Below, piece after piece: positions 46,047 through 55,132 of a stretch of 64,000 nucleotides of DNA. The stretch's first letter is position 1, and every line of letters begins with the position of its first letter. Source of the stretch: Pseudomonas japonica (GTDB lineage: Bacteria; Pseudomonadota; Gammaproteobacteria; Pseudomonadales; Pseudomonadaceae); NCBI RefSeq assembly GCF_013522925.1, contig NZ_JAAMQU010000009.1:186001-250000 (forward strand). Reading direction: 5' to 3'. Position numbers and translations under genes: made by a program. The notes under the pieces are model-generated. The model was not told where the DNA came from and searched no databases. It saw only the letters and a program-made list of their open reading frames with translations.

Positions 46047-47266
46047 GCTAACTCCTTGGTCGGGGCTTCGGTCGTGTGCCAAACCAGCAGCGCGACAGAG
46101 GCATTCATTCGGAAAAGAGGGTCGTCCAGCGACTGGCCACTGCGTTGTTCGATACGGTCCAGGCGCTGGTTGAGGGTGTTGCGATGGATGCCCAGCCGCC
46201 CGGCCGCCATCAGGGCGTTACCGTTTTCCTGCAGTAGCGCATCCAGGGTCTCGATCAGCGTAAAGGGTTGCTTGCGTGAGGTTTCTATCAACGCGCCAAG
46301 GGTGCGTTGCACAAAGTGGTCGATCACCGAGCGGTCCCCGATGGCTTGCAGCAATCGCAACACCCCAAGCTCGCTGAAATCGCAGAACCCATTGGCAGGC
46401 TGCAGGTGCTCGGCCACATCCAGCGCCTGGCGCGCTTCGTTCAGGGCTTGGCGATATTGGCCGCAATCGCCTGCAGGGTTCGCCACGCCCATGAACAGCG
46501 TGAGGTCACCGATCCCCGGAGCCAGGGCCCTGTAAAGCCTCAGCAGCTCGGCCCGCAGGGTATCGGCGTCAGGCAATAACACGATAAACAGGTCGCCCTG
46601 CTGCACCACCGGCAGTGGCGCGGCAAAGGCACGGTTCCAGGCTTCCAGTTCATCGCGCAACGCCTGCCGGATGTGCTGCAAGCGCTGCTCCGCTACCGCC
46701 GGAGTGTAGCGTTCGAACAGCATAGCCACCGACGACAACCGCAGCGCTACCAGGCGACGCGGCCCATCGACGGGCAATTGCGCGTGCTCGGCGCGTTGCC
46801 GGGCGATGGCCAGGCTCGGGTAATCGCCGCTGAGCAACTGGCTGAGGATATCGTGCCGGGACCGCTGCGCCTGATCCATGTGCACCAATGCCGTACCGAT
46901 CGCGTGGGTGACCACCACCATTTTCAACAGGTAGGGCTGCTCGATCAGCGGCAAGCCGAGTTCGTCTGCCCGCTTGATCACCGCCGCCGGAATGCGCTGA
47001 ATGAACGTCCCTCCCGTGAGTATCACCAGGCCGGCGATGCCCACGGCAACACCGTCCTCGACCAGGCCCAGGAGGTTGGCTTCATCACGGGTGTGGTTGA
47101 TGCCCGTGACAAACACCAGTTCGTTGCCGATCACCCACTCGGCGATACCCTCGTTCTCGGCCACGTAGGGCCAGCGCACGCTGCGGTGCAACTGGTTGGC
47201 GCCGGCACGCACGGCCAGCTCTTCCAGCCCAGGCAGCTTGAGGATTTCTGCAACCGTGAGGCTCAT
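46043..47266 (-). CDS. PucR/CdaR family transcriptional activator
   Basis: The 407-residue protein has the PucR N-terminal domain (MSLTVAEILKLPGLEELAVRAGANQLHRSVRWPYVAENEGIAEWVIGNELVFVTG), a central CdaR GGDEF-like region, and a C-terminal helix-turn-helix: LIETLDALLQENGNALMAAGRLGIHRNTLNQRLDRIEQRSG. PucR proteins activate purine or related nitrogen catabolism genes. Both ends overlap its neighbours by ATGA, so it is coupled to codB upstream and codA downstream and probably senses the transported compound. Confidence 0.9.
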   Translation of the reverse strand: MSLTVAEILKLPGLEELAVRAGANQLHRSVRWPYVAENEGIAEWVIGNELVFVTGINHTRDEANLLGLVEDGVAVGIAGLVILTGGTFIQRIPAAVIKRADELGLPLIEQPYLLKMVVVTHAIGTALVHMDQAQRSRHDILSQLLSGDYPSLAIARQRAEHAQLPVDGPRRLVALRLSSVAMLFERYTPAVAEQRLQHIRQALRDELEAWNRAFAAPLPVVQQGDLFIVLLPDADTLRAELLRLYRALAPGIGDLTLFMGVANPAGDCGQYRQALNEARQALDVAEHLQPANGFCDFSELGVLRLLQAIGDRSVIDHFVQRTLGALIETSRKQPFTLIETLDALLQENGNALMAAGRLGIHRNTLNQRLDRIEQRSGQSLDDPLFRMNASVALLVWHTTEAPTKELA

Positions 47267-48528
47267 TGATCCCCCTGCAGGGCCGGCATTTCAGCGCGAC
47301 GGCCGGTGAACTGGAGCAACCCGATGTAGCACACCGCCGCCACTGCAATGCCTACCAACGGGGCGACCCAGGGCGAGCAGTACGCAAGCACCGCCCCTAC
47401 ACCATAGGCAGCCAGCCCCTTGACGTTGTAGCGCGGCAGGCTGGCAGTAGCCAGCAACGGGTATTTACCGCGGTGGCGGTACCAGAAGTCCGCCATGATC
47501 ACGCCACCCACCGGCGGGATGATCGAGCCCAGCAATACCAGGAACGGGATCAGCATTTCATACATGCCGCCGATCGCGAGCACCACGCCCAGCGCGGCGG
47601 CCAGGAGGGTCATGGTGCGACGGCGCTCACTGCGCAGCAGATGGCATGCCGCGGCAGACACGTTATAGATAGTCGGCCCTTGGATCGTCCAGAGGTTGAG
47701 GCACAGCATGATCACCGCCGCGAAGGACAAGCCCTGAAGGATCATCACTTCAACGATATCAGCTTGCTGGTACACGATCGCGCACCAGGCGCCGGCGACC
47801 ACCATCAAACCGTTGCCGATCAAAAAGCTCACGACGCTTGCGATGATCGCCACACGCCCGGTGCGCGACAGGCGTGTCCAATTGGTGGCCTGGGTGGCGC
47901 CGCTGGCGAAGGTACCGAACACCATGGTCACGGCGGCGGAGAATGTCATCGTCTCATGCGGGATAACAGCGGCCAGCCCCTGAAAGCCACCGGCATGGCC
48001 TGTGGCGATGTACATGGAAACCATCAGCAGGACAAACATCAATGGCACCGACACCCGGGAGAGTACGTCCAGGCCTTTATAGCCCACGATGGCGGTGATG
48101 CTGAAGCCAAAGCCGAACAGCACCATCAGGGGCGTGGTGAGGCCCTCGGTAAGGCCGAGTATCTTCACCAGCACGATCGCGACGGTCGCGGTGCCCCAGG
48201 CGTACCAGCCCAGCTCGGCGAAACCGAGCAAAAAATCCGAAAGCCGGCTGCCCGCTTCGCCAAAACAGAAGCGCCCCATCAGCACCGTGTTCAAACCGCT
48301 GCGCGAGGCGATGAAGGCAAGGCCCGCCGCATAAAGCGCCAGCAGGCTATTGCCGATAAAGGCGATCCACAGCATGTCGGTGAAAGCGAAGGCCATGCCC
48401 AACTTGCCACCGGCGAACATGGTGCCGGTGAAAAAGGTGAAACTGAACAGCACCATGGAAATGGACAGCAGCCCTTTCCTGGCCGACGCGGGGGCCTCGC
48501 TTAATGGGAAATCTCCGGGTGAGCTCAT
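47263..48528 (-). CDS. codB: NCS1 cytosine/purine permease (CodB type)
   Basis: The 421-residue inner-membrane protein has about 12 hydrophobic segments. SISMVLFSFTFFTGTMFAGGKLGMAFAF is TM1-2, where NCS1 members bind Na+ or substrate, and AELGWYAWGTATVAIVLV is typical of CodB. ATNWTRLSRTGRVAIIASVVSF and GSIIPPVGGVIMADFWYRHRGKYP are further NCS1 signatures. The ATG follows AGGAG. It is the first gene of a three-gene operon with the PucR regulator and the CodA-like deaminase, forming an uptake-and-deamination unit. Confidence 0.9.
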   Translation of the reverse strand: MSSPGDFPLSEAPASARKGLLSISMVLFSFTFFTGTMFAGGKLGMAFAFTDMLWIAFIGNSLLALYAAGLAFIASRSGLNTVLMGRFCFGEAGSRLSDFLLGFAELGWYAWGTATVAIVLVKILGLTEGLTTPLMVLFGFGFSITAIVGYKGLDVLSRVSVPLMFVLLMVSMYIATGHAGGFQGLAAVIPHETMTFSAAVTMVFGTFASGATQATNWTRLSRTGRVAIIASVVSFLIGNGLMVVAGAWCAIVYQQADIVEVMILQGLSFAAVIMLCLNLWTIQGPTIYNVSAAACHLLRSERRRTMTLLAAALGVVLAIGGMYEMLIPFLVLLGSIIPPVGGVIMADFWYRHRGKYPLLATASLPRYNVKGLAAYGVGAVLAYCSPWVAPLVGIAVAAVCYIGLLQFTGRRAEMPALQGDQ

Positions 48529-48781
48529 TCTGTTCTCCTCTCAAGTGCGGGGTAGGTAACGAAGCGCATCGAGAAGAGAGCAAATCACAGGCCGTTTTGA
48601 GAAAAGCCTGAAATACAGGTAAAACGAAGCAGGACCGACTGGGAACCCTGTGCAACAAGCACATTTTCCTTAGTTAAAAAACATTTCAGCTGTGCGTGGT
48701 GCCCTGCTTTGAGCCCATACCGCACCAATTGTGGACCTCGTCCAAACCCTGCAGCCTGGCTAGCACGCGCAGGGTGAACAT

Positions 48782-49225
48782 TCAGGCCGTTTCCAGCTGG
48801 GCTTCATACTCAGCCAGGTACAAGCCAGCCAATGCTTCCTTTTGCTGAGGATCAAGCAGCTTGCCCGCCGCCTGAAAGAACTTGTGCTCTTCTTCCTTCA
48901 GGTGATGGTGCACTTTGTCGGAGAGCTTTTTGGCAGTAGCCAGCCAGCTGGGGCTGGACATCTCGGTGGCGTCCAGCTCCTCCATCATCTCGTCCATTTC
49001 GTGATGCTCGGAGATCGCATGCCTGCTGAGGTCAACGCCATTGTCATGGGCCATCAATGGAATATAAAAGCAGCGTTCTTCCGCCGTTTCGTGCGCCTGA
49101 AGCTCGGCCTTCAGCCGCTGGTAGGCTTCCTTGCGTTCGCTGCTGTCACCATGGGTTTGCAGCAGCGATTCAGCGTAACCCCTCTGGCGGTCGTGGCTTT
49201 CCCGTAGTGCTTCGAAAATATTCAT
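48782..49225 (-). CDS. Hemerythrin HHE-domain protein
   Basis: From ATG 49225 the product has 147 residues, almost all helical. Iron-ligand candidates are RESHDRQRG, LQAHETAEERCFY, AISEHHEMDEMMEEL and DKVHHHLKEEEHKFF, giving the H...HxxxE...HHxxDE...H-x3-E pattern of bacterial HHE proteins. Such proteins bind a di-iron centre and act in O2/NO sensing or iron handling. An in-frame GTG at 49240 is possible but lacks a better ribosome-binding site. No partner gene is adjacent. Confidence 0.86.
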   Translation of the reverse strand: MNIFEALRESHDRQRGYAESLLQTHGDSSERKEAYQRLKAELQAHETAEERCFYIPLMAHDNGVDLSRHAISEHHEMDEMMEELDATEMSSPSWLATAKKLSDKVHHHLKEEEHKFFQAAGKLLDPQQKEALAGLYLAEYEAQLETA

Positions 49226-49445
49226 ATCAACCCTGGTCACCTATCAAATGGCGAGGCGTTAGACCGGGCCGGATACGCGGCGTTCGCACGCTAACGAAGC
49301 GATAAGGGCCATCATTGAGCGTGACGCAAATAAAATTCACAGCGCCTTCTGGCGACGCATCTAAACTGCGTTGACATGCAACGCATTTGCTTCGATTGGA
49401 CGTCGGCAAGGGCCAGCAACCCAGCCATGCGAGCATCCTTGATGG

Positions 49446-49904
49446 TTCTACCCCCGCCCCCAGCCCAGCCCGGTGATCTCGGCGCAGGCACTTCAATCGA
49501 TCAGTGCCTATTACGACACAGCCCTCAAGCGTGAACTTGGGAAAGAGATACCGCTGGCCAGCGCACCTGGGCCACATACGCTGATTATCCGACCGGCAAT
49601 CACCGCTGTGTCCACCAGCACCGAGGGGCTCAAGCCCTATGAAGTCATACCCCTCGCCTTGGTCGCCGCTGCGGTGAACACGGCTTCCGGCGGCCGTGAT
49701 CAGAATGTCGAAATAGCGACCGAGGCGGTGGTCCTCGATGCCGACAGCAACAAGGTTTTAGCCCAGGTAGTGCGCAAAGGGGCCGGCCAGGCACTCGAGA
49801 ATGACAAGACCCAACTCACCCTGGAAGCCGTGAAGCCAGTGCTCGATGGCTGGGCCAGCGACCTGCGCCTGAGCTTTGAAAAGCTCAAGGCGGCTGGTCA
49901 CTAG
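49446..49904 (+). pseudogene. DUF3313 lipoprotein remnant lacking its N-terminus
   Basis: The readable part, FYPRPQPSPVISAQALQSISAYYDTALKRELGKEIPLASAPGPHTLIIRPAITAVSTSTEGLKPYEVIPLALVAAAVNTASGGRDQNVEIATEAVVLDADSNKVLAQVVRKG, matches the C-terminal two thirds of DUF3313 lipoproteins as I recall them. The family normally begins with a lipoprotein signal and about 70 more residues. Here homology starts right after an in-frame TGA at 49440-49442, and the preceding bases give no signal peptide in any frame. A GTG at 49473 could still start a 143-residue cytoplasmic fragment. Confidence 0.6.
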
Positions 49905-49962
49905 TCGCTCCCAAGACGGGAGGGATGCAGTACAGTTCTCGCTGACAGTATTAGGGCCGACA

Positions 49963-52566
49963 TCAGGCATGCTCGGCGGCGGCTATTCCTATTGGCAGAA
50001 TTTCAACGCTGTGGTCAGCAAGGACAGAGGCGTGGTTTGTGTCTGGCACCGATGAGGAGGTACTGAATACAAAGTTGTCGGCAGCAAGCGTATCCCGATA
50101 ATTACCCTCCAGCCTTAGCTCGAACCGATGGCCGTCACTGTCCACCTGGTTCGACTGCACGTATGTACGATCGGTAGTGGCGCTATATGCCAGCTTCAAG
50201 GTGCCGTTATCACCGTTGCCGAGCCCGGTGAACCCCAGGGCAGACACATCGATACGGTCCACTGACACCAGAAAGTCGTCACCGATCAAGTCTGAGGCAC
50301 CATGGTAGCTGTCGCTGATCTGCTGGTACACGAAGGTGTCGGCCCCACTTTCACCATACAGCCGGTCACCGCCGCCGCCACCTATCAGCACGTCGTTACC
50401 GGTACTGCCCCACAAAGTGTCAAAGCCGTCGCCGCCCACACGATGGCTGTCGAAGAAGCCACTGGGATCAGGTGTCGAGGGTGCCAGGATGAAGGCGTCG
50501 CCGTAGGTCGACCGGCCATCGCCTCCAAAACCATATCCTAGCAGTGTCACCGCGAAACGGTTACCGGCCTCATCGGCATCAAGGGATTCGATCGTGGTCA
50601 GTCCTGTATTACTGTCATAGGACTGGGTTAGTGTGCCGTCGTGGCCATTCCCGATGCCAATAAAACCTAGCGCAGAGACGTCGATCAGGTCGCCCTCGTC
50701 CTGGCTGAAGTCCATCAGCAGGTCAACGTGACGAGTGACGTCAGTATCGTTGACATAGCTGTCGCTCAGCGCCTTGTAGACGAACGTGTTGTGGCCGTCC
50801 CCACCTGTCAGACGGTCAGCGCCAATATCGCCTTGCAAACGATCGTCACCTGGGCCGCCGTAAAGAGTATCGTCACCTTCATGGCCTACCAGAAGCGCAC
50901 CGCCCTCCCGTGTGGTAGTGAAGGTATCGGCATCGCTGCCACCGTCCCGGCGGAAATAGAAGTTGTCGCGGAGGAGGCTGCCCTGGTAGTGGCCGTTCAG
51001 CGCCAGCTTGAAACGGTAGCCATCGGCATCAGCATCCAGGCTCTGCAGGTAGGTGGTGTCGGTATTGCTGTTGTAGCTGAGCAGCAGTGTACCTTTGTGG
51101 CCGTTCCCCAGGCCCCTCAGGCCGAGTGCGGTAAGGTCCAGTTGATCGTGAGCCGCGCCGAAGTCCAGGATGCGGTCATGAGTATCGCCGGCCGTGCTGG
51201 CGTAACTGTCCTGCAGACGGGCATACACAAACACATCGTCGCCCGCGCCGCCGGTAAGGCGATCCGCGCCCTGGCCCCCGTCCAGCACGTCATGGCCCGC
51301 GCCACCGTCCAGCACGTCGCGGCCGCCACCCGCGTGTATCAATTCGGCGCTGGGCGTACCCACGAGGTGGTCGGCGCCGTCGCTGCCCAGAAACGTAAAC
51401 GTGGTTTTTTGCGATCTGCTGTTCACATGGTCAAAATCACTGATCACCTGCCCTTGCTGCGTATGGCTGATGACATTGCCGTAGAAAGAGCGGTATTGGT
51501 AGCCAGTGGCGGCATAACGATCCTCCAGGCCGTAAGTCGATTGATCGCTACCCACGATAACGTTGTCGACCAGGTCGTAGTGTGTGTCTGCAGCGTAGGT
51601 CTGCCCTTGAGCGCTGGTGAAGGTGTCCACAAGGATCTCTGCGGCAGCGCCACTCTGGGCATTATCGTGGATGTAATTTTGGTAAACCGCCGTCAGGTAG
51701 GTGCCGAGCAAGGCAACACCTTCTTTCCCATTGCCATAAATCTCGGTATGGCTGACACCCATACCCTTGATTCCCTGGAGCTCAATACCCGCCCCGCCAT
51801 TGCCGTGCACGGTCCCTCCGACAATACCGCCCTGGATCGACACCCAGTCCGTCTCCAGGCCGGCCAGCAAGATGCCATTGCCCGCATTGTCGTACGCATC
51901 GTTATTGTCGAACACAGGGGGGCCAGCGTAATCCTGGCTCGTTTTCAGATCGAAGCCGTCGCCGCCGTTCTCATAGGCCTTGTTGTCGGTGAAACTGATG
52001 TCATCCCGACGGGCCTGCTCATCTTTGAATTGGGTGGCAAAGCCGTCGCCGTCGTTGTCATGGGACACGCTGTCATATACATATCCAGCAGTGGTAAGCG
52101 CTTGGGCACGTAGCCCGTCGCCACTGAAGTTCTGAAACTCAACGCCGGCGACCTGAAAGAATACGGTATGTGCTGTGTTATCGGTCGCGCTGCCGGTGAC
52201 AAAGCCGTCAACCGTTCCGCTGGTGTTGGCCTTGTTGCCGTCCAGGGTCAAGTTGCTGATGGTTGTGTCTGTGGTATTGAAGTGGGCTGCGGTGTGGATC
52301 AGTCCCGCCACGTCATTGCTGGAACCATCGGCCAGCTTGAGCGTGGTGAGCCCCATGCGTTCGCCGTTGAGTGTCACATGGCTTTTGAGGGTCAGGCACC
52401 CACCATCACTGTTGGGGCCACTGACAATATAGGTACCGTGAGGCAGGTAAACCTCGCCGCCTCCCGCCTTCGCGGCGGCATTGATAGCTTTTTGAATGGC
52501 CAGGGTGTCATCGCTGACGCCGTCACCTTTGGCGCCGTAGTCGAACACATTGAAGATCGTCGTCAT
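49963..52566 (-). CDS. AlgE-type protein with a fully altered active site and three R-modules
   Basis: The 867-residue protein starts MTTIFNVFDYGAKGDGVSDDTLAIQKAINAAAKAGGGEVYLPHGTYIVSG, the AlgE beta-helix opening, with GGCLTLKSHVTLNGERMGLTTLKLADGSS aligning to epimerases. The catalytic loop YGFDPHEQ reads DGLRAQAL (residues 150-157) and NDRHGF reads NGGDGF (200-205). Tyr149, Asp152, His154, Arg195 and His196 are thus all replaced. The A-module spans about 1-400. Three R-modules follow (about 405-540, 550-695, 700-835) with a short hydrophobic tail ending IGIAAAEHA. It is unlikely to be an epimerase and may bind alginate or another polysaccharide. No signal peptide. Base composition is visibly less GC-rich than neighbouring genes. 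Confidence 0.83.
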   Translation of the reverse strand: MTTIFNVFDYGAKGDGVSDDTLAIQKAINAAAKAGGGEVYLPHGTYIVSGPNSDGGCLTLKSHVTLNGERMGLTTLKLADGSSNDVAGLIHTAAHFNTTDTTISNLTLDGNKANTSGTVDGFVTGSATDNTAHTVFFQVAGVEFQNFSGDGLRAQALTTAGYVYDSVSHDNDGDGFATQFKDEQARRDDISFTDNKAYENGGDGFDLKTSQDYAGPPVFDNNDAYDNAGNGILLAGLETDWVSIQGGIVGGTVHGNGGAGIELQGIKGMGVSHTEIYGNGKEGVALLGTYLTAVYQNYIHDNAQSGAAAEILVDTFTSAQGQTYAADTHYDLVDNVIVGSDQSTYGLEDRYAATGYQYRSFYGNVISHTQQGQVISDFDHVNSRSQKTTFTFLGSDGADHLVGTPSAELIHAGGGRDVLDGGAGHDVLDGGQGADRLTGGAGDDVFVYARLQDSYASTAGDTHDRILDFGAAHDQLDLTALGLRGLGNGHKGTLLLSYNSNTDTTYLQSLDADADGYRFKLALNGHYQGSLLRDNFYFRRDGGSDADTFTTTREGGALLVGHEGDDTLYGGPGDDRLQGDIGADRLTGGDGHNTFVYKALSDSYVNDTDVTRHVDLLMDFSQDEGDLIDVSALGFIGIGNGHDGTLTQSYDSNTGLTTIESLDADEAGNRFAVTLLGYGFGGDGRSTYGDAFILAPSTPDPSGFFDSHRVGGDGFDTLWGSTGNDVLIGGGGGDRLYGESGADTFVYQQISDSYHGASDLIGDDFLVSVDRIDVSALGFTGLGNGDNGTLKLAYSATTDRTYVQSNQVDSDGHRFELRLEGNYRDTLAADNFVFSTSSSVPDTNHASVLADHSVEILPIGIAAAEHA

Positions 52567-52599
52567 GAACGATTTTTCCTTGAGGGGATAAGAGATACG

Positions 52600-53019
52600 G
52601 CCGCTCGACTACGGGCTGAACGGAAGAAAGCCAGTCTAAAGACTAGGGTATTCTGGCTGATGTTCTTGATGTTCACCTTGATGTCCACCTCGGGCCTGAT
52701 GGTGACCTCACAGATGGCAAGCTTTGCCAAAGACTTCGGCATGACAACGGTCATGGTGATGGGTATGGCTGCCCTGCCCTTGGCAATGACCATCGACCGG
52801 ATATGCAACGGCCTTACCCGCCCGTTGTTTGGCTGGATTTCCGACCGCTACGGCCGCGAGAACACCATGGCATGGCCCAAGGCATTGGGGCCATTTACGG
52901 CGGGCCGGTTGCCGCCCTGCTGCATCAATACACGGATAGTTGGTACCCGGTATTTGCCGTAGCCATTCCCTTCGACATTGTTACCGCATTGCTGGCGTTC
53001 TTTGTTCTCAAACGCATGC
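52600..53019 (+). pseudogene. OFA-type (oxalate/formate antiporter) MFS transporter remnant
   Basis: The fragment reads FWLMFLMFTLMSTSGLMVTSQMASFAKDFGMTT, then DRICNGLTRPLFGWISDRYGRENTM up to about 52869, which is the start of the second half of an OFA transporter. In another frame it continues AQGIGAIYGGPVAALLHQYTDSWYPVFAVAIPFDIVTALLAFFVLKRM, the C-terminal helices. The first half and an internal piece of roughly 70-80 residues are missing and the frame changes, so no functional carrier can be made. Confidence 0.75.
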
Positions 53020-53039
53020 CCGACCACGCAGGCCTTGGC

Positions 53040-53813
53040 AAATATCAGGCAGACGGCGCCGACCATATCCATACCCTTGTCGAAGCCACCAAGCTCGCCT
53101 TCGCCGTACGGGACGAACACATCGCCGACCCTGAGCACATGACCATCGACCCGCAAGCCTGCCTGGTGCCGGAGTACCTGCAAGCACTGGCGAGCCGGAT
53201 CGTCCCGCAGTACGCTGCGCCCTGGGGTGAGGGCAAGGGCCCGGGAGATACCATCTGGATGGGCCTGATTGATAACGACGGCCTGGCCGTGTCGTTCATT
53301 CAAAGTATCTACCACGAGTTTGGCAGTGGCATCGTATTGGCCGAATCGGGGCTGAATTGGCAGAACCGGGGTGCATCGTTCAGCCGCGACCCCAGCCACT
53401 TGCTGGTGCTCAAGCCCGGCAAGAAGCCCTTCCACACCCTCAACCCCGCGGCGGCTCGCTTGAACGACGGTAGCATGCTGGTGTACGGCACCATGGGCGG
53501 CGACGGCCAACCCCAAACCCAGGCCGCGGTATTCAGCCGTTACGCCGTGTTCGGTCAGCCCCTGCAACAGGCCGTAACCGCGCCGCGCTGGCTGTTGGGC
53601 CGCACCTGGGGCGAAAGCTCCGACAGCCTGAAGATCGAGTCCCGGGTGGACGGCGCCGTGATCGACGAGCTCAAGGCGCGCGGCCATGACGTCGAAATTC
53701 TCGGCCCTTTCACCGAAACCATGGGGCATGCCGGCGCCGCGGTGCGCTTGCCTAACGGCTCGTTCGAAGGCGCTTTCGACCCTCGCGGGAATGGAGCCGC
53801 CGCAGGTTACTAG
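53040..53813 (+). pseudogene. Gamma-glutamyltransferase-like gene, N-terminal part deleted
   Basis: ADGADHIHTLVEATKLAFAVRDEHIADP and the full light-subunit region follow: GDTIWMGLIDNDGLAVSFIQSIYHEFGSGI keeps the nucleophilic Thr, then LNPAAARLNDGSMLVYGTMGGDGQPQTQ. The first half of the large subunit is missing. The frame is joined to the OFA transporter remnant at about 53020-53040, so an in-frame chimera of 336 residues from 52803 is theoretically translatable. No proper start or signal peptide is present. I treat it as a deletion scar rather than a gene. Confidence 0.75.
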
Positions 53814-53833
53814 ATGCGCGGCTACGAGGAAGA

Positions 53834-55024
53834 TTACGCGCGGCGCATCAGCAACAGCGCGACCACCACCGCCATGGCGGCGATCAACGTAGCGATGATG
53901 CCGATGGAGCCCAAACCATAGTGGCCGATGCCGATACCACCAAGGATGGCGCCCAGGCCGATGCCTGCGTTGGCCGCTGAAATGTTCATGGTTGCCGCCA
54001 GTGCCTGTGCCTGCGCACCGGCCTGCATGACCCGAACCTGACACACCACAAACAACGCGGTGTAACCGATACCCCACGCGACCAGCGCGACGATCAGCCA
54101 GAGGTGATGCGGTGCCAGCGGTACCGCCGCCAGCATGCCGGCACCCGCCAGCACCAGGAACACCACCATGGCGGCCAGCGGCTTACGGTCGACCATGCTG
54201 CCACCGAGGTGATTACCCACCATGCCGATTGCACCGAAGCCCATCAGCCACCATCCCACCTGGCTGGCAGGCACCCCGCCCAGCCGCTCGAGCACGTCGG
54301 CCAGGTAGGTGTAGGCGGTGAACAGCGCGGTGAAAGTAAGGATCGACAACAGCAGATGCGCCAGGAAGCGCGGCTGGCGCAGGATCGCGGTCTGCTTCTG
54401 GTCGGGGTTCGTGCTGGCAGACACGGGCAGTGTCGGCATCACCAGATGCATCAAGGCACCAATGAACAGCGCAATCGCCGCCAGTATCCAGAAGCTTCCC
54501 CGCCAGCCCACGGCATCTGCCGCCAGGGTACCCAGCGGTACACCGAACACCAGCGCCGCAGTGATGCCCAGGTATACCCGGCCCACGGCCTTGCCCGACT
54601 GGCCCGGCCCTGCCAGCTGCCCCGCCGTTTCGCTGGCGGTACCCCAAAACACCGGCAGCGCCAAGGCTGGGATGAAACGGGCAAGCGCCAATACCCAGAT
54701 ATTCGTGGACACCGCTGCCAGAACGTTGGACGCCGCAAACACCATGAGGATGACGGTGAACAGCTTTTTGCGTTCCACGTGGGCCAGCTTTGCCGTGAGC
54801 ACCGGCCCGAACAGCATCACCGTAAACGCGAACAAGGTGACTACCTGCCCCGCCAGGGCGATGGAAATGTTCAAGTCCCGAGCGAGCGCGGGCAACAGCC
54901 CCACGATCAGGAACTCAGTAGTCACAATGATAAAGGCGGCAACCGCCATGATCAGGATCTGAACCCCTGACCGTGAGGTGTCCGCAGCGGCGGCTGTGGC
55001 CTCTGCTGTGGCTGAGGATTGCAT
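53834..55024 (-). CDS. MFS transporter (DHA1 family)
   Basis: From ATG 55024 (GGAG upstream) the product has 396 residues and about 12 hydrophobic segments. ILIMAVAAFIIVTTEFLIVGLLPALARDLNISIALAGQVVTLFAFTVMLFGPVLTAKLAHVERKKL is the typical DHA1 N-terminal pair, and ITAALVFGVPLGTLAADAVGWRGSFW the TM5 antiporter-like motif. An in-frame TTG at 55039 is less likely. It is divergent from the LysR gene at 55133, the probable regulator. Export of a small organic compound is inferred from the family. Confidence 0.86.
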   Translation of the reverse strand: MQSSATAEATAAAADTSRSGVQILIMAVAAFIIVTTEFLIVGLLPALARDLNISIALAGQVVTLFAFTVMLFGPVLTAKLAHVERKKLFTVILMVFAASNVLAAVSTNIWVLALARFIPALALPVFWGTASETAGQLAGPGQSGKAVGRVYLGITAALVFGVPLGTLAADAVGWRGSFWILAAIALFIGALMHLVMPTLPVSASTNPDQKQTAILRQPRFLAHLLLSILTFTALFTAYTYLADVLERLGGVPASQVGWWLMGFGAIGMVGNHLGGSMVDRKPLAAMVVFLVLAGAGMLAAVPLAPHHLWLIVALVAWGIGYTALFVVCQVRVMQAGAQAQALAATMNISAANAGIGLGAILGGIGIGHYGLGSIGIIATLIAAMAVVVALLLMRRA

Positions 55025-55132
55025 ACAACTTAACTCCAAACAGGTTTTGGCATAGCCTATTGGAGAAATAGGGAGTGATCTCGGCTGTTTTTTACGAAGT
55101 GATTGGAAGTGGATTCATCAATTGGAGGTTCA

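Noticed and set aside
48529..48781. Possible sigma-54 promoter upstream of codB
   Set aside because: I looked for the GG-N10-GC pattern on the minus strand; the only candidate lacks the expected flanking bases and spacing.
52803..53813. The 336-codon frame considered as an intact novel gene
   Set aside because: Its two parts match interior segments of two unrelated families, both truncated at the junction, so a deletion fusion is the simpler explanation.
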